Below are positions 1 through 10,670 of a DNA stretch of 64,000 bases, piece by piece. Source of the DNA: Vitrella brassicaformis. Lineage: Eukaryota > Sar > Vitrellaceae. The stretch spans positions 62,001-126,000 of the forward strand of contig CDMY01001028.1 in the NCBI GenBank assembly GCA_001179505.1. The letters run 5' to 3'. The position numbers and the translations under genes are program-made. Numbering within the stretch: the first letter of the stretch is position 1; each line of letters begins with the position of its first letter. The notes beneath the pieces were generated by a model. That model did not search any database, was not told the origin of the DNA, and saw only the letters and a program-made list of their open reading frames with translations.

Positions 1-736
1 CGGCTTGGATCCGCAGCAGCCCCTCCGCCAGCCGCGTGTGCATTTGGCTGATCTCCTCGTTCGTCAGGAAAGCCGCGCCGTCCCCTCTACGGGCACTTCG
101 AGCGTCGATCTCTGTCTGGTCAGTAAGGTCACCCATCAGGCCATCCAGGATCTCCATCGCTATCTGATAGGTCTCAACTGCTTCAGGAAGGCTCTCTAGC
201 GTCTCATAAGCAGAGCCCATGTTGGCCGCCGAGGCCACAGATGTCCAGCTGAGCGAAGGCATCTCACTCATGGCCGCCTCAGCGGCGATTGCCTGCTCAT
301 AACGATCGATGGCTTCCCAGTAGTGATGTGTGTCGTGAAGCACCGTACCCAAGTTGAAGAGAGCGTCCGCGTGGTCAGGCTGAAACGCTACAGCAGCCTC
401 GAAGAGCCTCCTGGCCTCGTCAAGATCCCCCTTGTCGACCATAAGAGAGCCCATGTTGCAGAGAACAGACACGCGAAGCTCCGCCAAGGCGGAAGCGTCC
501 TTTATCTCCCCGTTAGACTCATCCACACCTTCCAGTAGAGAAACGATACTTCGGTATGCCTTTTCTGCTTCATCCTTCCTGTTGCTGCGGTAGAGTGCGT
601 TGGCCTCGTCGAGATGCTTTTGCAGCAGAACAGCGGGGGGGGACAGATCTGCTGCTCGGCTACCATCTCCGTCATTGAGTGCATGAGTCGAAAGGGAAAG
701 AATGGCCATGCAGACCACAGCCGAAATAAGAGGCAT
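1..736 (-). CDS. TPR-repeat protein with N-terminal signal sequence (3' part cut by window edge)
   Basis: One open frame runs from the ATG at 736 down through position 1, so the C-terminus lies outside the window. The first ~20 residues (MPLISAVVCMAILSLSTHA) look like a signal peptide. Helical pairs typical of tetratricopeptide repeats follow: one contains LDEANALYRSNRKDEAEKAY, another LDEARRLFEAAVAFQPDHAD with the canonical A-x3-P-D-x-A-D ending, then segments around HYWEAIDRYEQAI and LPEAVETYQIAMEIL. TPRs are protein-protein interaction scaffolds; the client is not evident. The frame is also open up to an ATG at 847, which would put a second hydrophobic stretch in front and leave only 8 bp to the divergent gene, so I prefer 736. 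No intron is needed in the visible part. Confident about TPR, not about role or destination. Confidence 0.75.
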   Translation of the reverse strand, partial: MPLISAVVCMAILSLSTHALNDGDGSRAADLSPPAVLLQKHLDEANALYRSNRKDEAEKAYRSIVSLLEGVDESNGEIKDASALAELRVSVLCNMGSLMVDKGDLDEARRLFEAAVAFQPDHADALFNLGTVLHDTHHYWEAIDRYEQAIAAEAAMSEMPSLSWTSVASAANMGSAYETLESLPEAVETYQIAMEILDGLMGDLTDQTEIDARSARRGDGAAFLTNEEISQMHTRLAEGLLRIQA

Positions 737-855
737 CGAACCGATGAGCACTAGCACCGAGAAAGAGAAGAGCGCAACCGCCTCACAACTTTGAGCTTGC
801 AGCAGATCTCTCACGTGAGAAAAGGGCTTCGTCAACGTTTCGCTCATCCATTGCC
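737..855. promoter_or_regulatory. Short divergent intergenic region between TPR gene and lumen-protein gene
   Basis: Only 119 bp separate the preferred start codons of two head-to-head genes whose products both begin with signal sequences. Both promoters and 5' UTRs must therefore fit here or overlap the neighbouring coding region. No clear TATA box is visible. Inference from gene layout only. Confidence 0.4.
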
Positions 856-2327
856 ATGAAGATGCTGAGACTGTCGACGCTCTCAGTGCTTCTTCTTTCC
901 GCTTTGGCTGCTGTCCGGTATCATCAAGTCGGGTGCCGCGCGAGCGACAGTGTCGCTTTCCTGAGGACTCCGCTGCTCAGAGATCAACGTCCCAGCTCGT
1001 CTGCTCTTCATCGACTCATTGCTAGTGAGCCTTTTGCGCCCCTCGGGTCATCCATCTTGGCTGCCGAGCCCACTCGTGATAGAGATGGTGACCGTACTAT
1101 GATGGGGCAGAGCTCGCCATCGTGGCTGCAGCTATCGCTGCCGCCCCTGCTGTCCTTCTCCGTGACGGCCCTCATTGCCCTGAGCACTCTGCATGGCGGC
1201 AGTGCGTCGGTTGTGCCCCAGCCGCCCGCAGCGGAAGCTAAGGCGGTTGCGCCTGGAGGCTACAAACTGCCGCCTATTGATAGGTAGGTAGGGAGGCAAC
1301 ATGAAGGGGCATGCAGTGCAGTGCAGTGCAGTGCAGTGCATCGTGTGGACCGTGTGCGTGCACTGCAGGGCAGATCCCAACCGATGTCGCTTTCAGTCGT
1401 CGGCTGTGGGCCAGGCCAATGCCCAGCGCGACAAACTCTACGACCTGCGAGAGTGCAAGATGGAAGGCAAAAACGCCGCGGGGTATGACATCAGCGGCGT
1501 GCTAGGGTCCGAGGCGGGTAGGTGGGCAGCCAGGGCAGACACTCGAGAATCATGCAGCGAGAAAGACGGCGCCGAGGTATATATGTCTGTTTCAGATTTC
1601 TCTTACGTCAACTTCGAGGGCGCCCAGCTCAGCAAGGTGAGCCGAAAAGCGACCGGGCGCGCCGCACACACCATGGATTTGTCTGTGTATTCTCTTTTCT
1701 GCCCTTGCATGTCTTCATTACCCCGCCTGCAGGCATTCATGGAGGTACGCACGTGTACACACACGAGTGGCTACTGCTCGGCCCTGTGGCACCCATCCAT
1801 CCCTCCCTCATGTGTGCGTGGGGTGTGTGTGGGTGTGTGTGTGTGTGTGGCAGGACTCTCGATTCGACGGCGCCAACTTCAAGGCAGCTGTGGTCGACCG
1901 CGTCACCTTCAAGCGCTCCGACCTTCGCAATGTCAACTTTGCAGCCGCAGTTCTCTCGGGCAGCACTTTCGAGGACGTACGACGCACTGCACTCACACGC
2001 AGGCCGCCCACACTGAGATTCCCAGGGCTCTCAATGATTCTCTTCTGCTGTTCACTAATGCTTGCGTGTCTATACGGCTCTCTCCCAGGCGAATGTGGAG
2101 AACACCGACTTCAGCGATGTGGTGATAGGCGATTTCGAGCAGCGGTCGCTGTGCAAAAACCCCACACTCAAGGTGCGGTGCGGTGCGCTCGGCCGCAAAG
2201 CTCAGCACGTGTACGTCAACGTTGCCTCTGTGTGTGTGGGTCTGTCTGTCTGTCTGTCTGTCAATTGTAGGGTAGCCATCCCAAGACGGGGGTGGACACG
2301 CGTGAGTCACTCGGGTGCCGCTCGTGA
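856..2327 (+). CDS. Thylakoid-lumen pentapeptide-repeat protein (TL17-like), plastid-targeted
   Basis: Seven exons: 856-1283, 1369-1517, 1596-1636, 1733-1744, 1854-1976, 2089-2172, 2271-2327. All introns are GT-AG and phases match. The C-terminal half consists of pentapeptide repeats (A(D/N)LxX style, e.g. DSRFDGANFK, RSDLRNVNFA) and ends with the diagnostic tail LCKNPTLKGSHPKTGVDTRE followed by SLGCRS, known from cyanobacterial and plant thylakoid-lumen 15-17 kDa pentapeptide proteins. The N-terminus is long and three-part: a signal peptide (~1-22), an Ala/Ser/Arg-rich transit-like stretch with a phenylalanine (SDSVAFLRTP), and a second hydrophobic segment before SAS (~residues 95-120), as expected for ER, then plastid, then thylakoid lumen. 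Biochemical function of the family is unclear. Exon 4 is only 12 nt. Family call is firm; targeting is inference. Confidence 0.88.
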
Positions 2328-2824
2328 GTGAGTGAGGTTTCCTTCTCCGGTCTGGCTGTGCGAGGTCGAGGGGTGGCAGCGCTGGCTTTGTGGGTCTGCC
2401 GTGCCACACAACGATGGACTGGATTGCACGAGTTGGTCTGGCGAATGAAGATTGAGTACTCTACTTACTGGAGCCGTCTCATGCACTGATTGCATCCTGT
2501 CTGTCTGTGCACATGACCGACCGACAGAGGATATGGGCGAGGATGAGCAAATGAATGACGTGGTCGTTGCACTCATGCGGGGCGGGGCGGGCACGGCGCA
2601 GGGGATGGGCGTCCGATGGCAATCAATGCCACGTCGTGTGCCGGCCGGGCCTGGTGGTCCATGAACGGACGTACGCGCACAATTGACTGTCTGTCTGTCT
2701 GCCACGCGCTGCTGCACACGCGCATTCACGAATTTCGCAAGCCCTACGCATAGCTAGGGCTTAGCTGAGCACGTCAGCCACCGCCCGGCCCCCTTGCAGT
2801 GGCAAAAAGCTCCAAGCGAAAGCA

Positions 2825-2848
2825 TTAGGGTTTAGGGCGTAGGGTTTT
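2825..2848 (+). repeat. Short interstitial telomere-like tract (TTTAGGG type)
   Basis: Reads as a partial TTAGGG, a full TTTAGGG, then a degenerate CGTAGGG and TTT. TTTAGGG is the plant and green-lineage telomere unit and has been reported for chromerids. At about two to three units it is too short to be a chromosome end and is best read as an interstitial remnant or chance match. Confidence 0.4.
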
Positions 2849-3835
2849 ACGCCGGATGTGCTTCGAAGCACTCGATCAGTGACATCCATCCATCCATAGT
2901 TGTGCCCTGAGCCACCGGCTGTGAGTTCTCCAACTCACAGAGCGTGTCTGTCTGTCTGTCTCTCCAATTGTGTCTGGCTGTGTGGTTGCATGTGTGTCTG
3001 GAGGGAGGCAGGCAGTGTAAAATGAGAGGTCACCCAGCCGGTCAGTCATTTCACAAGAATCAGCAGCCCGCCCGCCGAGCGGCCGAGGAACCCAACCCCA
3101 TCGCACCGCCGGCCGGGTGCTGTGTAGTGGTGTGGGTGGCGAGGTGAGGAAATCATTGCAGGTGAGGACGTCGGGTGTGTGAGTGATTGTAATCAATTCT
3201 CTGTCTCACTCACGATTGACACACAGATTGTCGGGTACTCATTCGATTCATCGACCGTTTCGTTTGTGTGTATGTCCAGCCAGCCAGCACAATAATATAT
3301 GACACCCGCCGTCCTTCCCGGCCCCGAGGCACACACACCACCCGCACCCGTGCAAACGTTAACTGTCTGTCTCAGGTGTATTTGTCCGTCTGGCTGCACA
3401 TCTACACTTACACTATAGCTAAATTATGTTGTGTGTCTGTACTGTACGTGTGGGTGTAGTACGTGTCTGTCTCTGTCTGTTTATCTCTCTATACTATACA
3501 TCGGTCGGTCAATGAGTGCAGCTATAGCTATCTACTCGGTCGTTTCATTGCTGGGTAGGCCGGGATCAAGATACCTTTATGTATAATTATTTGGTGAATG
3601 ATGAGTATGTAGGTAGGTAGATGAGACATACACACGTACACGTACACAGACATCCGTCCGTTCCGTGCAAACGTTAACTGACGTGTGTGATCATGAGGGT
3701 CCGCATCGATCTGTACTAATGTACTATCTTTCATCCACCGTATATATGTACTATTAGTTCCAAGTATATACATATTGACTGTACCGTACGTCTAAGTATA
3801 TGTCTGCCCGATCGTTGCGTCTGTTGATCGGATCG

Positions 3836-3869
3836 GACTCACCATGCGTCTGTTCATGCATGGTGAGTC
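3836..3869. repeat. Perfect 12-bp inverted repeat (hairpin), 10-nt loop
   Basis: GACTCACCATGC at 3836-3847 is repeated as its exact reverse complement at 3858-3869. It lies about 130 bp beyond the 3' end of the minus-strand membrane-protein gene. Could be a 3'-UTR or terminator structure or a mobile-element footprint; nothing else supports either. Confidence 0.5.
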
Positions 3870-4001
3870 AGTCGTATATTAATTTCGATGCATGTGTGCG
3901 GTAAGAGCATGTACGACACGACAAGGTGTGAATTGAGAAAAGAGGATGTCGCATCGTTCCTGTCCAAATCCGCAAATCAATCAATCGTCCACACAGGTAG
4001 G

Positions 4002-6168
4002 TCATGCCAGCTCAAACATACTTGAATGAAAAGGACAAAACTCGTATGTGCTTACTGACTGATCCTTGTTCTCATCAGCACCGGTCAAGAGCATCAGCAC
4101 AAGGACTGGCAGATTGCGAAGCATGATACCAGTGCCACCGATGCCCAGTGCCAGCAAGTGCATCCTGATGACGCCCGGCTCGGTTATGCTCTTAATCAAG
4201 GGCAAGTTGGCAGAGCGCACGAGGCAGATGTAGAGCGCACCTTCGAAGAAGACTTCGATCAGCACCATGATTCCCAGACCTACTAGCCTCTCTAGCAGGT
4301 GACGGACGGATGGAAAGAGGATCTGGCCGACAGTGATGTTGAGCAGGTTGCTGAAGATGAGCACTGTCAACTCAATCAAGCTGTAGGCATGCATTTCCTG
4401 CAGCAGTGGAAGCAAAAAGTGAAGAATGTATGGATCTTCTTGTCTGTCGCTTTCCTTTCTCACATCGCTGAGACGCCGAAGGAATATCGGGTGAAAGCCA
4501 AATTGAACAACCCGAGTGGGGACGTCCAGAAACGTGCTCAAAGATCTCATGTAATAGCGACCTGCCGACTTGAAACTCATAATGGTCGTAGAAAGGCGGC
4601 TGAGTAGCATGACCGGCGTCTGTTTATCGCGCGTTTCCTGAGTATCTTCAGCAGTGACAGTGTCGTAGTGCCGATCTCGTACCGGCCTGCGTAGGAATCG
4701 CACCAGACTTCTTCTCGCGGCACCGCCTATGAGAACGAAATACGGCATGGCTAGGTCGGTGACGAAGTCGAATGATGCAAAGATCAAGCTCCACAGAAGC
4801 TGATAAGGAGAGACATGTCCAGGAAGGACGAGGAATGGATCTGAGGCGAGGACAGCGTCGATGTGCCCACCTACCTGAGAGGAGATATATTCCATCTTGG
4901 CCTGGACGATCCTTGGGAAGAGTGCGAAGCCGAACGCTACAAACGTGATTGCTGGAGACGTTTGCAGGGCAGGGCCGCTCTTCAGAGAACGAACGATGGC
5001 TGTGACTGAAACACAGACCCAATACGCATGGAAACATGCGAATGTGTCCATCGATCGAGTCGCATTTCTTACGGGTCGCAACAAGGGGCGACATCACGAG
5101 CAGCCAAGTGAAGAGGACGCCTGTCTTCTCGCGATCTGTTGTTGCAGTCCGGGCAAGTGGCATGAAGTAGAGGGGTACGGCAAACGAAAGACCGATGACC
5201 ACTAAAAATATGCCCCATGTCTTGAGAATATACGCCCGCTTCCTCACAATTATTGTAGATCTCAGAGCCACTTGGCGAAAGACCCTGACAGGACAGGCAC
5301 AACGACAGAGAATATGTGCTTACTATCACAATTCTTTTCTCACATGAGGGGTACGAGCAGCGTGAACGGGTAGTGCATGAGCGGCGCATATTTGTGGCGT
5401 TTCCGCAGGACCTCCACGTGGTGAAAAAGTGTAGAAGCCATGTATGGGGCAAACCCAGGAAGGAATGAATACCAGGTCGTCCTCAAGCGGCGGACAGCCC
5501 CAATTGCGCTGCCCTCAGCCACAAGTACTATCAAAGCCATAAAGCATAGGTAAACGATGATGCGGCGAGTTACATCAAGGACTATGCCTGCTGCTCTCGC
5601 GCTCATCTTCTCGCACGCCGACCAGTACGCCAGCCACACCAGGGCCCAACAGACTGCAAAGCCGACGGCTGCAATTTGGTGGAATAAGAGTACCTGGAAA
5701 GTGACAGACCTGGAAGGACTGCGACATTGGGGGAATGATTACCTTTGTAAGTCGTCTTATAGTAGTCCAAAGCGGCTCAGGGGTGAAGACCGCACCAACA
5801 AATGAGCCTACTTCATATCGCAAGTCAGTTTGGAACTCCTGAAAGGAGGCTGCATGTCCCGCGCATGCTCGGAATTCATTCACCTTTTCTTCGAGCTCCA
5901 CCTCCTCTTTGCGCAGCGCTCTCCCGTCTTCTTCTCCGTCCTCATGATAGACAACCCCCTCTTCTGAGAAGGTTTCTGTAGGCAGGCCGCAGGTCACGTC
6001 GTTGGTCCCAGTGGCGCCTGTGCTCTCTGGGTCAATGACATGCGCCTCGCCGCTGAGAAGACCTGCTGGTTCATCGCTGACTTTCATGACGTGTTCAACG
6101 TCGAGTTGCGGTTGAGCGGCGGTGAGCTCCGTGGTCAGCATCTTCGAAACAAGGAACAATTCGATCAT
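4002..6168 (-). CDS. Polytopic membrane protein of unknown family
   Basis: Four exons on the minus strand: 6168-5743, 5693-5344, 5284-5073, 5005-4002, joined by GT-AG introns of 49, 59 and 67 nt with matching phases (663 aa). The first ~140 residues are hydrophilic and acidic (EEDGRALRKEEVELEEKVNE), so probably cytosolic. The rest contains roughly 8-10 hydrophobic segments, e.g. around VLLFHQIAAVGFAVCWALVW, IIVYLCFMALIVLVAEG, GIFLVVIGLSFAVPLYFM, SPAITFVAFGFALFP, LLWSLIFASFDFVTDLAM, ELTVLIFSNLLNI and LGIMVLIEVFFEGAL. I recognise no transporter or enzyme signature. The start is uncertain: 6168 is the first ATG in the exon-1 frame with good context, but an upstream exon opening at 6479 (MDELLYGHPNTQH, directly preceded by an in-frame stop) could be joined through a 41-nt intron. 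Confidence 0.7.
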
Positions 6169-6730
6169 CTGGGGGCTCCCTGGGGGCGGAGCAACCGTTG
6201 GGGGCTCACTCCATGGAATGCAACGGAATGAGGAAATGGGAGGAGAACAACAACACGTCGTGGACTGGGCCGCGTCTTGCATGCAAACGGGGGGCCAAGA
6301 CATGGCATATCGGACACGGCGGACTGTTTGTCAGGATTGATTCCATCTCTTGAGGGCCGGAAGTTGTCTGACAGATGAGCAGCTATCTGATTGACCACCT
6401 TGAGAGAGAGCATGTCGCGTGCTCTTTCGTTGACTTCAGTGTGTTGCGTGTTCGGGTGTCCATACAAAAGCTCGTCCATTCAATGACATGCCCCCCACCC
6501 CTCCACGCTCTCCTCCAGGTCAGCTGCACACAGTACATGCATCAGAAGAAACGAGTTGCCCACAGAGATCAGAAGGGACGTACGTATGTGGTGGTTCGCT
6601 TGACTGACTAAGTGCCCGGCACCGGCCCAGCTGAACGCACTGAAAAAACGTAAAACGAGGGCACACACGAAACAGCAGGGCAGCTAGGGAGATCGTGTTC
6701 TCTCTCTTTCACTTCCCAGATCAGCCCCAA
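6169..6730. other. Divergent spacer with a possible extra first exon
   Basis: Between the membrane-protein gene (minus) and the small plus-strand ORFs. A minus-strand frame opening at ATG 6479 is open to about 6200 and might be a 5' coding exon of the membrane protein. Otherwise I see nothing supportable. Confidence 0.35.
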
Positions 6731-6899
6731 TATGAACATCCCAAGGTTCGGCCTGCTGCGCCTTGATGAATGCCGCATCAGGGCCGTCGTCAAACTTCTT
6801 GGTGCGATCACTGGCTTCGAGCTCGCGGGAAGCTTTTGGGAGGAAAGACAAAAACCTCCCCCTCTCTTCTTCACAAGCCTAGACACCTACGCACAATGA
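6731..6899 (+). CDS. Small upstream ORF, 55 aa, overlapping the next start
   Basis: ATG at 6731 opens a 55-codon frame starting MNIPRFGLLRLDECRIRAVV and ending at TGA 6897-6899. The stop overlaps the ATG of the next gene as ATGA (6896-6899). Residues 6-40 look amphipathic rather than random. Either a real uORF controlling translation of the downstream gene, part of a longer spliced N-terminus, or chance. No family is recognisable. Confidence 0.25.
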
Positions 6900-7443
6900 C
6901 CTGGCTTGCCTTTGCGTCTGACGTCGAGCCGGCCTGCTCGTGGCTCTTCGCGCGCAGCTGCACCCAGGAGGAGAGCCTGCGGCAGTCCGACATCAAGAAG
7001 GAGGCGGTGCGCGTCATCGAGAGTGCCTGGCGCCAGCAGAAAACCCGTCGAGAAGTCACCAAGAAGTACAGGTAGAATACGCACCCACGGGCATCAGCAG
7101 AGCACTGGAAGGAAGATCTCTCTCGGCTGTGGTATGTGTCAGCGGCGAGCTGGGTCTTGACTGCAGCATGCCGATGAGGACGCCGAGCAGTCTGGACGAC
7201 TGTGACGACGAGCGAGAGGTGGGCGAGCCGTCTGCCCTGCCCCCGCAGGCTCCACAGCAACTCAACAGCAGCACCTGCCTCACCCACGACAGCCTCTGGG
7301 AGACCCTGTCGGAGGCCATGCCGGTCCACGCGCAACGCCATTACTTCCACATGTGCCGAGTGGCGAGCGAGTGGCGGGTGTCGTTTCTCGTGGCCGCGAA
7401 CACCTGCGGCCATGCCGACCAGCTGCCGCAGACGGCCGCCTGA
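6896..7443 (+). CDS. Small basic/hydrophilic protein, unknown
   Basis: Two exons, 6896-7071 and 7167-7443, joined by a 95-nt GT-AG intron (phase 2) to give 150 aa. The first exon encodes a Trp/Cys-containing start (MTWLAFASDVEPACSWLFAR) and then a basic helix (IKKEAVRVIESAWRQQKTRR). The second exon is acidic, then Gln/Pro-rich, then an Ala/His/Trp-containing C-terminus (MPVHAQRHYFHMCRVASEWR). No domain recognised. GC-rich third positions and a clean splice junction support coding. The start at 6896 is the first ATG that keeps the conserved-looking exon-1 frame. Confidence 0.5.
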
Positions 7444-10350
7444 CGACAGACAGACAGGCAGCCAGAAAGACAGACAGACAGGGAGGAATAGTAAGGCAAT
7501 GGGGTTGGTAGGTAGTGGGTTGGTGGCTTTTGTAATCCCGCAAAGCGGCGTCGGTGCCTGTCTGCTCGTTGGTGACAGCTCGCTCGTGAATGTGTGAATT
7601 CGCACGTGCCCAGGTCCACCCATTCATACTTCTTTACATTCGTACATTCACACGACACCCACCACATGTGCCTGCAGACGAGGCGGTCACGGCACTGCGT
7701 CGACGTGCGTGATTGCGTGTACTCACTGGGCGGGCGTTGACTCGAGTGCGTTTCTCCATGCCCCTCTGCCTGTCTGCCTGCCTGCCTGCCTGTTTGCCGG
7801 TTTGATGTGCGCTTTTCTGCTCTGCTCGGACGGTTGTTCGCATATCTGCGCTGTCTGTGTGTGGAGTGAGCCGAGAATTTATGTAGCAGGGACGAACCAA
7901 TGGCGAGAGAGAGGAGGCCCTGGCTGGGTGGTGCGTGTGTGGGCTGTGTATATCATGTGAGGGCGTGCGAGAGTTTGTTGGTGGCCAAGCCATCCGCGCA
8001 CCTTTTTGCACGTACGGCTCGCCAGATGTTTGTATGCATGGGTGCGGGCGGGTGTGTGGGGGTACGAGCAGATCTCCTGAGGATGTGTGTGTCTGTCTGG
8101 TAGCTCTCTGTGTCAACGGTGCGTGGGTGGAGGATGGCGGTGTGCGGATGAGTCTCGTGGGGGCCGGCAGTGAAAAGAGAGGCTGTCGGTAGTCGGTAGG
8201 ATGAGCTGCAGACAGAGGCCCTCAAGTGTATGAGGGGACGTGACTTTATTTATGTGTGTGTGCACGGGAGGGACCAAGTGACGCACGTCGGATGTCTGAC
8301 ACGCCTTGCAGCTGAGAAACAGACCGACAGCCAAGGGACAGACAGACAGCCAAAGGGAACCTGAAAATGACCTGCTGACCTGCACAAGTCCGATACTTGC
8401 GGACACACAGAGGTCAGCACGCTGAACGCCTGCCCTCGACGTGAGATGACCGAACACACACACCAACAGAACTGTCGCACCACACTACACCAGTGCCCCC
8501 GCCTTAAACCACCCAACGAACGAATCTGTCGTAGCCACTTCGTCACTTGAAGCGCTCTGCTGGTAGGCAGTCAGTCGTCACACATGCACGCAACACACCA
8601 TATTCCATGCAATCCCACTGTCACTGTGTGGCCCTCTCTTTGTGTGTGTCCCTTCCCTTTGTGTAGCTGGTGTTGGTGTCTCTGGCAGCCTGACTGATCG
8701 CCCTGCTCTCCGCTGCCGCACGTAATGAAGAAACGGACACGGACACCAATACGCTGGCGGACTCGGCCATTCATCCATCCATTTGTATGTGTGTGTTGTG
8801 TGCGATGCATTTTGTTGTGGTGGCTGCTTCTTGTGGTCGGCTGTTTGTGGGTGGCTGTTTGTTGGGTACCCGCAGCTGCGATAGGTGGCGACACGAGCAC
8901 AGTGCTGACGCGCCCGGCGGCCTACATCGCCGCAAATGTGGTTCTGTTGCTGGTGCTGACGGGTGGCCGATTTGCTGCGGCAATCATCACTCGGCGTGCA
9001 GGGATGCAGTCTGATGGATGACAGCCAAAGTGCCCATCGACCACATGGCTGAGGGCCATCGCAGACCTCTCACAGACACAGCCTTGGGCACAGCCGCAGC
9101 ACCCCAAGGACACGAGGAGACACATTCATGCAGTGAGTGACACTCAATTGTGTGCGTGTGTGCGTGTGTTGTGGTTGAACAAGGGCCGTTTTGTTGTCTA
9201 GGTGACGTCGTCATTGTGGGGCCTCACTCGGTCAGTCAGCCGAATGCAGACAGACACATATGCTATGCATTGAGTGGGATGTGTTGCTCAGCCCATGCAC
9301 TGTCGAGTCCTCCCTCATCTTTGTGTTTATTGCTCGGCCCTCTCTGCCGCACTGCTACGCTTCCAGCACACAAATACGCACACACCCAAAGACGCTGTCG
9401 GTCGGACATTGGAACTCGTGTGTGTGAGTGTGTGTGTGTGTGCGTGTGATAGCGCACCACCCACACACTCGACTTCTGCTTCCCTCGCTGAGTCACCGCA
9501 GCGCTAGGCGAGGATTGCTTTGCCATTTTCTCGCGATTGAGTGAGTGTTTGACAGTCAAAATCCGTTCACAGTGATCAACGAGGCACGCTGCATGGCGCA
9601 TTCATCACAACGAAGAATGTGCACACGGCGAAAAAGAGTCATGATCAGTCTGTCAGTCTTTCTCTTATGAGACGAAACGATCAGTTGGTCAATCTTTTGT
9701 TGCGCAAAAATCAAAGCTCACCATCCACCCATCCACCCACCCAGCCATCAACGACAGGCCACGCTCACACACGGCGTCGTCATCGCCATTATTCGACTCA
9801 ACACACACGCACACATAGCACAGGAATGCACAAATGACTGACAGCTCGATAGATTTCCTAAGCTGTCTGTCTATCGACGACAAAAATCACAGTGCGTGCG
9901 TGCGTGTGTGTCTCCGACACGCCCACACCACGGATGGACAAATGGAGTGAGTAGGGAGGGAGGGAAAGCAAATGATTCGCGCGTACGTATTGCATTCTCC
10001 GCTCTCTCTGAGTGAGCCAAAGGAATTAAGAGCAACATGCAAGGGAAGGGAAAAGCCCAGATCGAGTGAAGTAAGTGGCACAGCACATGCATGTAGCGAA
10101 AACTCACTGATGAATGCATCTACATCACATCCACGGCGCGGCACACGGAGGGCGGGAGCATCCAACTGGGATGCATTAATTACGCTGATCGATCGTACGA
10201 GCCCTCACTCCATTCTCTTGCCGTGCGATCAGTCTCCTGTTGTCGCCCGAGATGGCGAACGAAAGTGCACAAGTCACTCGATCGATCACGGCGGATTGAG
10301 AAGCTCATCACGCGTAGGCATGCAGAAGCCAGGATTTGGGCCGGCACACG
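7444..10350. other. Long spacer with simple repeats; no firm gene
   Basis: About 2.9 kb dominated by GTCT, GTGT and CA tracts and short GC-rich islands. The only coding-like piece is at about 8877-9021 on the plus strand, where a GC-rich frame after a CCCGCAG acceptor-like site encodes a hydrophobic stretch (RPAAYIAANVVLLLVLTGGR) and ends at TGA 9019-9021. No upstream exon could be tied to it, so it is not called as a gene. Confidence 0.5.
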
Positions 10351-10670
10351 TCAAAGAGCAACACTCGCTGTCTGACCAATGAACCAACAACACATCCATG
10401 CCATGATGTAGCTATAAGTGACTGACTCATCGTGCACACCGCCGTAGCACGCGACTCCCAGGGGTCTGCAGCCGGCGTCTGCGGAGCCGCCCTGCAGCAA
10501 CCGCAGGGTGGGATGCTTCGCTGAAGGGAACACACACGCACAAGTTTCTCTCTCTGTTTGCGTGTCGAGTGCCTACCATTGGCAAGTTGGTGCACCACGC
10601 CGACTTGTGAGGCTTCACATCTTGCGCCGAGAAGGAAGATGGCCAGCAGCACCAAGGAGGAAATCCGCAT
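10351..10670 (-). CDS. Small secreted peptide (87 aa) of unknown function
   Basis: Two exons, 10670-10577 and 10520-10351, joined by a 56-nt GT-AG intron (phase 1). The N-terminus MRISSLVLLAIFLLGARCEA is a textbook signal peptide. The predicted mature part is about 67 aa with a Gly/Cys segment (GGSADAGCRPLGVACYGG), tyrosines and a hydrophobic end containing MCCW. The four cysteines suggest an extracellular disulfide-bonded peptide. Isolated between two long empty stretches. No family recognised; the C-terminal end depends on there being no further intron. Confidence 0.45.

Larger units (their letters stand above)
2328..4001. other. Gene-free, repeat-rich spacer
   Basis: No convincing exon on either strand. 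It holds (GTCT)n and (CATC)n tracts, a telomere-like tract (2825-2848), and a more AT-rich half from about 3200 with scattered GTATATA/TACGTA words. An 18-bp exact direct repeat, CCGTGCAAACGTTAACTG, occurs at 3348-3365 and 3663-3680. A perfect 12-bp hairpin lies at 3836-3869. The spacer sits between the 3' ends of two convergent genes. Confidence 0.6.

Noticed and set aside
2240-2262. (GTCT)n and similar tetranucleotide runs scanned as possible CRISPR-like or clustered repeats
   Set aside because: Plain microsatellites without unique spacers, present in many introns and spacers of this window.
8725-9021. Plus-strand frame with a hydrophobic stretch, considered as a membrane protein
   Set aside because: The first half is low-complexity Val/Cys/Trp encoded by GT-rich repeat, with no upstream exon or homology. 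At most the last ~145 bp look coding-like, not enough to call a gene.
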